Source: Hoeflea_A sp963921345
Lineage (GTDB): Bacteria > Pseudomonadota > Alphaproteobacteria > Rhizobiales > Rhizobiaceae
NCBI GenBank assembly: GCA_963921345.3
Contig: CAWUFE020000009.1
Location: 186,001-250,000, forward strand
Length of the DNA: 64,000 bases
Reading direction: 5' to 3'
Made by a program: the position numbers and the translations under genes. Below the pieces are notes generated by a model. That model did not search any database. It was not told the DNA's origin and worked only from the letters and a program-made list of their open reading frames with translations. Of this stretch, positions 7,798 through 15,819 are shown in pieces (positions within the stretch are counted from its first letter, which is position 1; each line of letters starts with the position of its first letter).

Positions 7798-8271
7798 TCT
7801 TTCACTCGATGGACGCGAAAGATGCCCGTGTGAGCTTCATGAATTGATTCGGGCGCTATGGACGAGGGTAGAACGCGAATCAGATCGGCGGCCGGTCTTC
7901 CGACCGGAGTCGGCATTGCCGACGGGCCGGCCGCCACAATCATCGCATCGCCGCGCGGGCGCGGTTCAGGCATCCATGCGGCTGGTCGGTGTGGAATCCT
8001 GACCAATGTCCCAACCGCGGGCGCCGGCGGTGCGATGTACTCCTCCCAACACTGCATCGCCGGCCGTCTTCCCGGACCTAACGCGGCTGGCGATGTGGCG
8101 ACGGCGTATCCCATGCGCTGTCCATCCCGCCGGCGGCCCTCCCCTCGGCGGTACCGCACTGTCGGCTGAATGCGGCATAGGATTGCTTGCCGGTAACGGT
8201 GACGGCAGCTGCACCTATACCCCGGCCGCCAAGGCCGGCAGTGCGGTAATTTTCAGGCTGGCTTGCCGTGC

Positions 8272-9159
8272 CTACCAGGCTGCCGTCAGACAAGCCCTTC
8301 GAAGATCGCGGTAACTGCCAAGCGAGTTGGCGAGAAAGTCATTCACATCCGGTTCAAGCGCCCGGTCCCGCAGCAACAGGCGCGGCTTCTCGGTACAGCG
8401 ATGGGCATCGTTCAGCAGCCGGATACAGGCCTGTCGATAGACCAGCCTCGGCTCGGACCGGGTGGCCGGCTCCGGCAGAAAGTAATGCCCGCGCCGTTCG
8501 TCTTCCCGCAAATGCGCGAGTTGAGTGACGAGTTGAAGAGCTTTCGTCAGATCCTTGAACGCGAGTTTGTAGGGTCGTCGCGCGTGTCCGGCGAAGGCGG
8601 AGAACAGGACGTGGGAAAGGCATTCGGAAATGCTCCTGGCCAGGTTTTCGTTATACCGGTCCAGCGCCTCGTAGCTCGTGAAGTGCGGGCCGTCGGGCCA
8701 TCTGTTGCGGTCATCGAGCCGCATTGCGAAATCGGCAAAGGAGCCGCGTGCAATGGCGTAGCGGTAAAGCACGCCGTGAAAGGCGGGCACGATCTTCGTC
8801 AGGCTTGCCGGCTCCGAGCGTCTTTCGTCGCCCGTCCGCCGTTTCCGGGTCGAAGCCGTCGACAGGTCTGTCGGCTGCAACAGGCTGCGGACCAGGGCGT
8901 CGAGCCGGGCGCTGCGGGTTGCCTTGTTGCAATCCGGATCCCCGGCCAGCGCCGCCATCGCTTCCATCACTTTGCAGAGCGTGTCGAAATGTTGCCGCCG
9001 CAACGGCGACAGATGGATGCTTAGATCCGCGAAAACCAGAAAGCCGGATGGTGCGCCGACCGCCGGCGGCCCGCCAGGCCGATTGCCTGGATGTCGAGAC
9101 CTTGCCGGTTGGAGACGCGTCACACTGGTTCCTTCTGACCGATACGCCGTACAGGACAT
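8272..9159 (-). CDS. Divergent squalene/phytoene synthase family protein
   Basis: Up to 295 residues. The C-terminal two thirds align by eye with the trans-isoprenyl-diphosphate synthase fold: FADFAMRLDDRNRW, then TSYEALDRYNENLARS (the usual eL..Y...vA segment), then KALQLVTQLAHLREDERRGHYFLPE, which matches the second Asp-rich motif region (LQLtNilRDv.eDarrGr.YLP). The first Asp-rich motif (DDxxD after the lP..R..i.alyaF.R helix) is not seen; the corresponding stretch reads KVMEAMAALAGDPD. Family membership is likely, classical condensing activity doubtful. The start is uncertain: ATG at 9159, or GTG at 9123 behind GAAGGA. It is isolated from other isoprenoid genes. Confidence 0.55.
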   Translation of the reverse strand: MSCTAYRSEGTSVTRLQPARSRHPGNRPGGPPAVGAPSGFLVFADLSIHLSPLRRQHFDTLCKVMEAMAALAGDPDCNKATRSARLDALVRSLLQPTDLSTASTRKRRTGDERRSEPASLTKIVPAFHGVLYRYAIARGSFADFAMRLDDRNRWPDGPHFTSYEALDRYNENLARSISECLSHVLFSAFAGHARRPYKLAFKDLTKALQLVTQLAHLREDERRGHYFLPEPATRSEPRLVYRQACIRLLNDAHRCTEKPRLLLRDRALEPDVNDFLANSLGSYRDLRRACLTAAW

Positions 9160-9450
9160 CCGCGAGCGAACTGTCCCGCAAAGGAGCCATTCTAGGGGAA
9201 TCCCGACGTCGCGGAACTGACAGATCTACCGGCATCGCGAAACAGAACCGACAGTCGGTGAAGTCTGTCGCCAGAAAATCCGCGCAGCGCGGCAATCATC
9301 CGGCCCGCGCACAATGGCGCATCGCGATGAACGATCTCATGCATCAGCGAGCAATGGATACGGAGTGATAAAACGGACAAGATCGAAGCCGCCGGCTCCA
9401 CTGCTGGGAAGCTTCGCGATGTCGGCCCGTTGATCGCCGGCACACAAGCC
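9160..9450. other. Intergenic stretch without a supported gene
   Basis: Between the synthase-like gene and the protease gene, both on the minus strand. An 83-codon minus frame overlaps it but has no family resemblance or ribosome site. I see no terminator or repeat; the promoter of the synthase-like gene is expected here. Confidence 0.4.
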
Positions 9451-10839
9451 TTAACCGCCCACCTCGCAGGGGCTGTTGACGGTTTCGACGGGCAGGCCGA
9501 TGCGGCGCAGGAAGAACACCACCTCGCGCGAGGCGATGGACTGGTTGTATTTCGACGGGTTGACCACGTACTGATCGGAGGACGAATCCTTCTTCACATA
9601 GGTCTTGGTGCCGGAATAGTGCAGGCCGACCACTTCGGCGCAGGCATTGGCGACCGGCGAACCGCTGTTACCGCCGGCAGTCGTCATCGTGTATTGCAGG
9701 TTGGTGGCGCGCGACACGCTGTCGATGAAGTGGTTGTTGATGCGGCCCTCGCCGGTGACCGCCGTGGGGATCGACTCGCCGTCCGGTTTCAGCCGGTTGC
9801 TGATGGCGTGCTTCAGCTTGTCGTAGCGGATATCGAAGGTCGTCGCCTTTCCCGGATAGCCGCTGATGGCGATCCACTCGTCGACCTCGTAGTGCTCGTT
9901 GAACCTGAGAAAATGCTCGCTGCGATAGCCGACGATGCGCATCGCCGCCGCGTCGATCTTCAGCGGCGTCTCCTTGTCGGCGCGCGAAATCAGCTGGGCC
10001 TCGCGCACCCCGACATGTTCGTTGATGGCCAGCCAGAAGCCGGGCGCGTTGCCGCGGGCGCCCGCGACATGCGAGTTGGTGACGATGATGTCGGGCGCGA
10101 CGAAGAAGCCGGTGCCCAGATGGTAGGGCGTCAGCTTGCCGTTTTCGTCGACCACGAACATCAGCAGCACCGTGGCGCGGCGCATCGAGCGCAGCACCTG
10201 CTGCGGCGTCGACTTGCGCGCCGGACCGCTGCGTTTGATCGGCGGTGTGACCACCGGGGCGTCGTCCTTGACGCGCGGCAGGTTGAGCGTGTTGCGCACC
10301 CGCGGCGGCAGTTTGACGGTCTTCGTCCCGTTGTCGGTATTGCGTTTGACCGGCGGCTTGTTGTCCGTCCGGGTCACCACCTGGACATCGTCCTTCTTGT
10401 CGTCGTCGGGCGGTGCGACCTGCCGCCTGACCGGTTGGTCGCCGCCGTCGCGCAGCGACCGGGCGCGAGTGGGATTGGCTTTCTCCCAGGTGGCGGCGCT
10501 TTGCCGGATCGACGCCACATCCACCTTCTTGCGGTTGAGCCTGCCGGTTTTCAGCATGGCCGCTTCCAGGCTGCGCGGGTGGTCGGCCAGAATCTCGTCG
10601 AATATCAAAGTGATGCGGAAATGCACTTCACCGCGTTGCGCTGCGGGCAGGCTCTCGGCCCGCTGATGCAGTTGCGAGGCCTCTGAAACCACAAGTTTTA
10701 CATTTCGCCTCTGGGCTGTATTGCCGATGTCGTAGGATTGGAGCGTCAGCAACAATGCTGCTATAGTAACCGTCAGCAATCGGCAGAGCCGAATGCTGTC
10801 AAAAAAATAACCGATACGGTCTCTTACAGGGGTTCCCAT
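9451..10839 (-). CDS. Exported trypsin-like serine protease with long N-terminal region
   Basis: About 462 residues. The C-terminal half is a chymotrypsin-fold protease: GTGFFVAPDIIVTNSHV (catalytic His), IDAAAMRI (likely catalytic Asp) and TAGGNSGSPV (catalytic Ser near residue 392). The N-terminus has a hydrophobic segment (LCRLLTVTIAALLLTL) acting as signal or anchor, followed by a helical region and a Lys/Arg/Thr-rich linker, so the protease should act in the periplasm. I place the start at ATG 10839 because the hydrophobic segment follows; no good ribosome site is visible, and this start lies 1 bp from the start of the divergent TAXI gene. It neighbours the TAXI receptor and the peptidoglycan-binding protein. 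Confidence 0.8.
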   Translation of the reverse strand: MGTPVRDRIGYFFDSIRLCRLLTVTIAALLLTLQSYDIGNTAQRRNVKLVVSEASQLHQRAESLPAAQRGEVHFRITLIFDEILADHPRSLEAAMLKTGRLNRKKVDVASIRQSAATWEKANPTRARSLRDGGDQPVRRQVAPPDDDKKDDVQVVTRTDNKPPVKRNTDNGTKTVKLPPRVRNTLNLPRVKDDAPVVTPPIKRSGPARKSTPQQVLRSMRRATVLLMFVVDENGKLTPYHLGTGFFVAPDIIVTNSHVAGARGNAPGFWLAINEHVGVREAQLISRADKETPLKIDAAAMRIVGYRSEHFLRFNEHYEVDEWIAISGYPGKATTFDIRYDKLKHAISNRLKPDGESIPTAVTGEGRINNHFIDSVSRATNLQYTMTTAGGNSGSPVANACAEVVGLHYSGTKTYVKKDSSSDQYVVNPSKYNQSIASREVVFFLRRIGLPVETVNSPCEVGG

Positions 10840-10840
10840 C

Positions 10841-11821
10841 ATGCTGCGCCTGACGATATTCTCGCCACGACCTGCCGTCGCCCGGATATTGCTTACCAGC
10901 TTTATGATCATTATAGCCGCCGCGGTTTGGATTGGAACACCCAATCGTGCCGCAGCGCAGCAGGACAACCAGGAGATCATCGGAGTCATATCGGGCAGTG
11001 TCACCGGGACCTATGCCCGTTTTGCCCACCAGATGTCGATCGTGCTGAACAGCGACAAGATCCGCGTGCTGCCGATCCTCGGCAAGGGCTCGCAGCAAAA
11101 CATCAAGGACCTGCTCTACGTCAACGGCATCGACATCGCCATCGTGCAAAGCGACGTGCTGGATTTCTATCGGGACAACCAGACGATCCCCAATCTCGAG
11201 AACTCGATCCGCTATATCGGCAAGCTCTATAACGAGGAGATCCACATCGTCGTCCAGAGGGGCGTCTCCAACATCAAGGAACTGGAAGGCGAACTGGTCA
11301 GCGTCGGCGGTTCCGGCAGCGGCACGGAAATGACGGCGCTCACCTTGTTCAAGGCGCTCGGCGTCACCGTCGATCCGCTCAACGTGTCCAACCAGGAAGC
11401 GATCAACCAGGTCAAGGCCGGCAACCTGAAGGCGGCGGTGTTCGTGGTCGGCAAGCCCGGCTCGATCATCCAGAGCATCAAGCCCGAGGATGGCCTGGCG
11501 CTGTTGCCGATCCAGCTGCCGAAGAGCATTCAGGGCGCCTATTTCGATTCGAGCTTCTCTTCCGACGACTATCCGGCGGTCGTCGATTCCGGCCGCACCG
11601 TATCGACCATTGCCGTCGGTGCCGTGCTGGCGGTGTTCAACTGGCGCGACGGCTCGGCCCGCTACCAGGCGATGACGGAATTCTGCGCCAATCTGCTGGA
11701 CGGCCTGCCGGTGCTGCAGTCGGACGAAAGCTTCCACCCGAAATGGCGCGAGGTGAACCTGACCACAGAGGTACCCGGCTGGACCCGCTTCGGCGGCATG
11801 CAGGGCCTGCTTCAGCAATAG
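10841..11821 (+). CDS. TAXI family TRAP solute receptor, without permease
   Basis: A 326-residue periplasmic protein with an Arg-containing N-terminus and hydrophobic core ending in AAAQ (signal peptide). It shows the TAXI signature: GVISGSVTGTYARFAHQM, LPILGKGSQQNIKDLLYVNGIDIAIVQSDVL, VSVGGSGSGTEMTALTLFKALGV and AVFVVGKPGS. TAXI receptors normally feed a fused DctQM permease, but no TRAP permease lies nearby; the next such genes are 6 kb away with their own DctP. This receptor may serve a distant permease or act as a sensor. AGGGGT at 10828-10833 is a fair ribosome site for ATG 10841. Confidence 0.88.
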   Translation: MLRLTIFSPRPAVARILLTSFMIIIAAAVWIGTPNRAAAQQDNQEIIGVISGSVTGTYARFAHQMSIVLNSDKIRVLPILGKGSQQNIKDLLYVNGIDIAIVQSDVLDFYRDNQTIPNLENSIRYIGKLYNEEIHIVVQRGVSNIKELEGELVSVGGSGSGTEMTALTLFKALGVTVDPLNVSNQEAINQVKAGNLKAAVFVVGKPGSIIQSIKPEDGLALLPIQLPKSIQGAYFDSSFSSDDYPAVVDSGRTVSTIAVGAVLAVFNWRDGSARYQAMTEFCANLLDGLPVLQSDESFHPKWREVNLTTEVPGWTRFGGMQGLLQQ

Positions 11822-11858
11822 TTCGGTGGCAGTACCGAAGCAGTCTCCATAGGAGTCG

Positions 11859-13400
11859 CTACCGGTTCGCCGCCACGTCCGTCTCACCGCCTAAATTCAG
11901 CTGGGCGCGCGATCTCGGCCAGTCGGCCGAGGCTTCGAGACGCTGGTCGTAGACATTCATCAGATCGCTGTCGCCCGCCGCATAGACGACGGCCCTGCAA
12001 ATCTTCAGCGCCACCACCGAATTGCTGTGGCTGTCCGGGTCGGAGCAGTGCTGGCGCATTTCGTCGATGGTCATGTCGAGCACGATCTCGAGCGGCGCCA
12101 TGGACTTGCGCATCACGAAGGTGTCGCGGGCTCGTTCGCCCTCCTGGCTGTCCTGTTTCAGGCCCGGCAGCAGCAGGCCGCTCGACCGGTTTTGGTTCGA
12201 CCGGTCGGCCAGCATTGTCGACGGGTCGCTGCCCAGCGAACCGGAATAGCTGGCCATGGCCCGCAGCAGCGGCGAATGGTCGTAGTTTTCCACCCGCACC
12301 AGCGGCACCGCGCCCTTGTCCAGCTCATCCGCGGTCCAGTTGAGCCAGTCGGCGGCGCGGTCCTTGTTCTGGTCCGTGCCCAGGCCGAGGCCGAACTGTT
12401 CGCCGATCAGCTCGCCATAGGCCTCGTCGCCCAGCACCACCATGTAGGAGGCGTAAAGCAACGCCGCCTGGGCGTTGTCGAAGGCATGCGACAGGCCGAG
12501 GCAGAGCTCGGAACTGTCGAGCAGGGCTTCCCGGTCGTTGGCGTTCGGCAGGATCGATGTGCTGAGCGTCTGGATGAAGCCGGCGGCGTTGTTGCCGGCC
12601 AGTACGGCCAGGTCCGGAGCCCTGGCGGCTGCATGCTGGTTGCACTGGCTCCAGATGTCGGCGACGTCGGTGTCCGGTGCCGCCTGCAGGCTGTCCTGCA
12701 GCTCGCGCAGCACATAGGAACGGGCCGTGCAGAACTGTTCGATGTAGAGGCCGGTGGCGTCCGTGCCGCCGAGATTGAGGTTGATCTCGGCGCCGCCGAT
12801 GGCTTCGCGGCTGACATTGTCGTCGCACAGTGCGGCGATCGTGACGGGTCCGCTGTCGCTGCTGCCGTCCGACGGCGCATTGTCGCGCAGGCTCTTCAGG
12901 AACGAGGTGGTCTGCGACGGTCCCGGCGCACTCTTGTCGTTCGGGTCGTCCGTCGGTCCGGCGATCAACTTGGCGTACTGGGTCAGCAGCGCAGCCCGCT
13001 GCTGGGTCGTCAGCGTTCCGGTCTGCTTGGCGCCGATCGAGCCCTGGAAGCGCCTGATCCCGGCGCGGGTCTTGGGTCCGAACTGCCCGTCTGGCGGGCC
13101 GGCATTGAAGCCGAAGGCGTTCAGCGCCCGCTGGATGTTGGCATCGTCGCGCACGATGGTGGACCTGGAGCGGCTGGAGCGGGTCGTCCGCTTCTTGTAG
13201 TAGGTGCGCCGCTTGGTGCGGTATTTGCGGCGCGGCTGCACGACGCAGCCGCCGATGCCGCGGATACCGAAGCACACCGCCTGCGCTTGCGCCACCGGTA
13301 CTTTCACGACCGACAGGAACTTCATCTCCGGAATCGGTTCGAGAGTAAAGAACGAGAGTACGAGGCCGGACACTCCGACCGTCAAAGCCCGTTTCAACAT
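11859..13400 (-). CDS. Exported protein with peptidoglycan-binding domain
   Basis: A 513-residue protein. A Sec signal peptide (residues 1 to about 40) is followed by a very basic linker rich in Arg, Lys and Tyr, then a PG_binding_1 domain at roughly 90-145 (ANIQRALNAFGFNAGPPDGQFGPKTRAGIRRFQ). The remaining 360 residues are helical with conserved-looking cysteines and no domain I recognise. Start: ATG 13400 behind GGGGGC; the frame opens at 13460 without support. It converges with the TAXI gene (37-bp gap), and the trio of protease, TAXI receptor and this protein looks like one cell-envelope module. Confidence 0.8.
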   Translation of the reverse strand: MLKRALTVGVSGLVLSFFTLEPIPEMKFLSVVKVPVAQAQAVCFGIRGIGGCVVQPRRKYRTKRRTYYKKRTTRSSRSRSTIVRDDANIQRALNAFGFNAGPPDGQFGPKTRAGIRRFQGSIGAKQTGTLTTQQRAALLTQYAKLIAGPTDDPNDKSAPGPSQTTSFLKSLRDNAPSDGSSDSGPVTIAALCDDNVSREAIGGAEINLNLGGTDATGLYIEQFCTARSYVLRELQDSLQAAPDTDVADIWSQCNQHAAARAPDLAVLAGNNAAGFIQTLSTSILPNANDREALLDSSELCLGLSHAFDNAQAALLYASYMVVLGDEAYGELIGEQFGLGLGTDQNKDRAADWLNWTADELDKGAVPLVRVENYDHSPLLRAMASYSGSLGSDPSTMLADRSNQNRSSGLLLPGLKQDSQEGERARDTFVMRKSMAPLEIVLDMTIDEMRQHCSDPDSHSNSVVALKICRAVVYAAGDSDLMNVYDQRLEASADWPRSRAQLNLGGETDVAANR

Positions 13401-13719
13401 GGTTTTGCCCCCGTGTTTCACGGTTTGTTTCAGTATCCGACAATTCACCCGGCGAGGCAAGGTGAAGGAGGTAAATCCGCAACGTCAGGTCGCAAGCATA
13501 ACACTGGTACTCTATACCGTTGAACTGCTTGCATATTTCGAAATACTATAAGCGTAGTTGTCGCTTGTTTAGCCGGCGATGAAGGTTGCCGCGCCGCAAG
13601 GTCGAAGGCTGAACATGTACGCAATCGTCGGGAACAGGCATCCGCCCGATTTTGGCCGGATTGCGCCGCCATGGGTGCGCCGCTAGGCTTGCGCCCAGCG
13701 ATCACGGAGAAGGATCCCC
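13401..13719. other. Divergent intergenic region, 319 bp
   Basis: Holds the promoters of the peptidoglycan-binding protein (minus) and the Popeye-like gene (plus). A weak minus-strand pair TTCAAC/TATGCT with an 18-bp spacer lies near 13500-13530. I see no coding sequence, repeat or terminator. Confidence 0.4.
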
Positions 13720-14412
13720 TTGTACGAACTGCTTCAAGCCGCACTGGCGCCCGAGGCGATTGCCGGCCACCTGTCCTACGGGCTTCTGGTCCTGTCGATG
13801 CTGATGAATTCCATCCTGTGGCTGCGCATCATCGCGCTGGTCTCGGGCGTCGCCGGCATCGTCTACAGCGGTTTCGTGCTGCGCGACCCGGTCGGCACCT
13901 TCTGGGAAACCCTGTTCGTGCTGGCCAACCTGACCCAGTTCTGTCTGCTTTTGTGGCGCAGCCGCAAGGCCCGCTTCAGCGACGACGAATATCTGTTCTG
14001 CCAGAACGCCCTGGTGCTGGTGCCGCCGAGCCTGGCGCGGCAGTTCATCGATATCGGCAAATGGCAGACGATCGCCTCCGGCACGATCCTGACCAACCAG
14101 GACGAACCGGTCGAGCGGCTCACCTATATCGCCGAAGGCCATGTCGACGTGATGGTCAATGGCCGCCTCGTGGCGACCTGCAGCAACGGCGACTTCATCG
14201 GCGAACTCGGGATCCTCTCGGGGCGCCCGGCGACGGCGACCACCAAAGCGACCACCGATCTGCGGGCGCTGGTGTTCGAGCGCGACGCCCTGATGCGCCA
14301 CCTGAAGAGCAAACCGGACCTCAAGCTTGCGTTGCAGGCCGGGTTCAAGAACAATCTGCGCCAGAAACTGGCGATCGCCAACGAGCGCACGCTTGCCGGC
14401 ACGGGAAGCTGA
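13720..14412 (+). CDS. Popeye-like membrane protein with cyclic-nucleotide-binding domain
   Basis: A 230-residue protein. Residues 1 to about 80 hold three hydrophobic segments (YGLLVLSMLMNSILWL, ALVSGVAGIVYSGFVL, TLFVLANLTQFCLLLW), followed by a cNMP-binding beta-barrel (LTYIAEGHVDVMVNGRLVATC, NGDFIGELGILSGRPATAT, LRALVFERDALMRHL). The sequence DFIGELGIL occupies the phosphate-binding cassette; the usual Arg is replaced, as in Popeye-domain proteins, which bind cAMP differently from CAP. Three membrane helices plus a C-terminal cNMP domain is the POPDC layout. Start: TTG 13720 with GGAGAAGGA eight bases before it. It probably senses cAMP at the membrane; a class III cyclase is encoded at 45.7 kb. 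Confidence 0.82.
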   Translation: MYELLQAALAPEAIAGHLSYGLLVLSMLMNSILWLRIIALVSGVAGIVYSGFVLRDPVGTFWETLFVLANLTQFCLLLWRSRKARFSDDEYLFCQNALVLVPPSLARQFIDIGKWQTIASGTILTNQDEPVERLTYIAEGHVDVMVNGRLVATCSNGDFIGELGILSGRPATATTKATTDLRALVFERDALMRHLKSKPDLKLALQAGFKNNLRQKLAIANERTLAGTGS

Positions 14413-14451
14413 CCGGCGGCACGCCTTCCAGTCGAACCCATCGGAGGAGCC

Positions 14452-15819
14452 ATGAGCTGGCAAGCCTATCTGGACGCACACCAGGACCGGTTCGAGACCG
14501 AACTGCTGGATTTCGTTCGCATCCCGTCCGTTTCCGCGGCTGCGTCCTACGCGGCTGACGTCGAACGCGCCGCCCAGTGGGTCGCGACCCGGCTCGATGC
14601 GGCGGGCGCCGAGCACATCGAGGTCCTGCCGACCGGCGGTCACCCGGTCGTCTATGGCGACTGGCTGCACGCCGGCGCCGAGCGGCCGACGGTGCTGATC
14701 TACGGCCATTTCGATGTCCAGCCAGGCGAACCCTTCGACCTTTGGGACAGCCCGGCCTTCGAACCGGAAATCCGCAACGGCTGCGTTTTCGGTCGCGGCG
14801 CCTCCGACGACAAGGGCGGCATGCTGATCCCGATTCTGGCCTTCGAGGCGATGCTGCGCGGCAACTCGGGCGTGCCGGTCAACGTCAAGTTCCTGTTCGA
14901 GGGACAGGAGGAGATCGGCTCGCCGCAATTGCCGGAGTTCGTCGCGCGGCACCGCGACCGGCTCGCCTGCGATATGATCTTCTCGGCCGACGGGCTGCAA
15001 TGGACCGCCGACGAGGCCAATCTCGTCACCGGGCTGAAAGGCCTGGTCGGCCTCGAGATCACCGTCACAGGCGCCGATGGCGACCAGCATTCCGGCCTGC
15101 ATGGCGGCGGTATCGCCAATCCGCTGCAGGCGCTGAGCCACGTGCTGGCATCGCTCAAGGGCACCGATGGCCGTATCACGGTCGACGGTTTCTACGACGA
15201 CGTCGTCGAGCTCACCGAAGAGGACCGCGCCGACATCGCCCGGGTGCCGTGGGACGAGGCCACCTATGTGGCCGAGCTCGGCGTTCCAGAGGTTTTCGGC
15301 GAGCCGGGCTACACCACTCGCGAGCGGCTGTGGGCGCGTCCGACGCTCGACATCAACGGTCTGACCGGCGGCTATCAGGGCGGCGGTTCGAAGACCGTGC
15401 TGCCGGCGAAGGCCAGCGCCAAGGTCACCTGCCGGCTGGTCGCCAACCAGAAGCCGGACCGGATATTCGAACTCATTTCCCAGCATGTCGAGCGCCACCT
15501 GCCGCCGGGCGTGCGGGTGAGCGTCGAACGGCTGCAGGGCAGCGCCGACCCCTATCTGATGCCGCGCAATCACAATGCCAGCCGCGTCGCCGGCGAGGTG
15601 CTCGCCGAGATCTACGGCGCAGAGCCCTATGTCACCCGGCTGGGCGGGTCGATCCCGGTCACGTCGGTGTTTCTGAAGGAACTCGGCGCCCACACCACCA
15701 TGTTCGGCTTCAGCGTCGGCGACGAAAACCTGCACGCCCCCAACGAGTTCTTCCGCCTGGTTAATTTCCGCCGCGGCCAGAAGGCCTATTGCCGGCTGCT
15801 GGAGAAATTGGGGGCTTAG
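14452..15819 (+). CDS. M20 family metallodipeptidase
   Basis: A 455-residue peptidase of the M20 (CNDP-like) group. Metal ligands and catalytic residues are present: YGHFDVQPGEP (metal His and catalytic Asp), GRGASDDKGG (bridging Asp), FEGQEEIGSP (general-base Glu and ligand Glu), FSADG (ligand Asp) and, near the C-terminus, HAPNEF (ligand His). The dimerisation lid sits around residues 200-360 (DQHSGLHGGGIANPLQAL). It hydrolyses dipeptides or related amides in the cytoplasm. ATG 14452 has GGAGGAGCC before it. Its stop overlaps the convergent PheC-like gene by 4 bp. Confidence 0.93.
   Translation: MSWQAYLDAHQDRFETELLDFVRIPSVSAAASYAADVERAAQWVATRLDAAGAEHIEVLPTGGHPVVYGDWLHAGAERPTVLIYGHFDVQPGEPFDLWDSPAFEPEIRNGCVFGRGASDDKGGMLIPILAFEAMLRGNSGVPVNVKFLFEGQEEIGSPQLPEFVARHRDRLACDMIFSADGLQWTADEANLVTGLKGLVGLEITVTGADGDQHSGLHGGGIANPLQALSHVLASLKGTDGRITVDGFYDDVVELTEEDRADIARVPWDEATYVAELGVPEVFGEPGYTTRERLWARPTLDINGLTGGYQGGGSKTVLPAKASAKVTCRLVANQKPDRIFELISQHVERHLPPGVRVSVERLQGSADPYLMPRNHNASRVAGEVLAEIYGAEPYVTRLGGSIPVTSVFLKELGAHTTMFGFSVGDENLHAPNEFFRLVNFRRGQKAYCRLLEKLGA

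Larger units (their letters stand above)
7463..8271. other. Gene-poor region, about 0.8 kb
   Basis: Short frames exist on both strands but none has a recognisable family, a good ribosome site or a consistent coding bias, so I call no protein. The stretch holds a strong intrinsic terminator (7707-7739), a diverged 42-bp direct repeat on either side of it (7544 and 7756), and a GC-rich segment at 7887-7935 that can fold into two perfect hairpins (7892-7907 and 7909-7923) closed by a 5-bp stem. A decayed gene or an unrecognised RNA gene upstream of the terminator are both possible. Confidence 0.5.

Noticed and set aside
9192..9443. Small minus-strand protein of 83 residues
   Set aside because: No ribosome site, no recognisable pattern, and it overlaps the probable promoter of the synthase-like gene.
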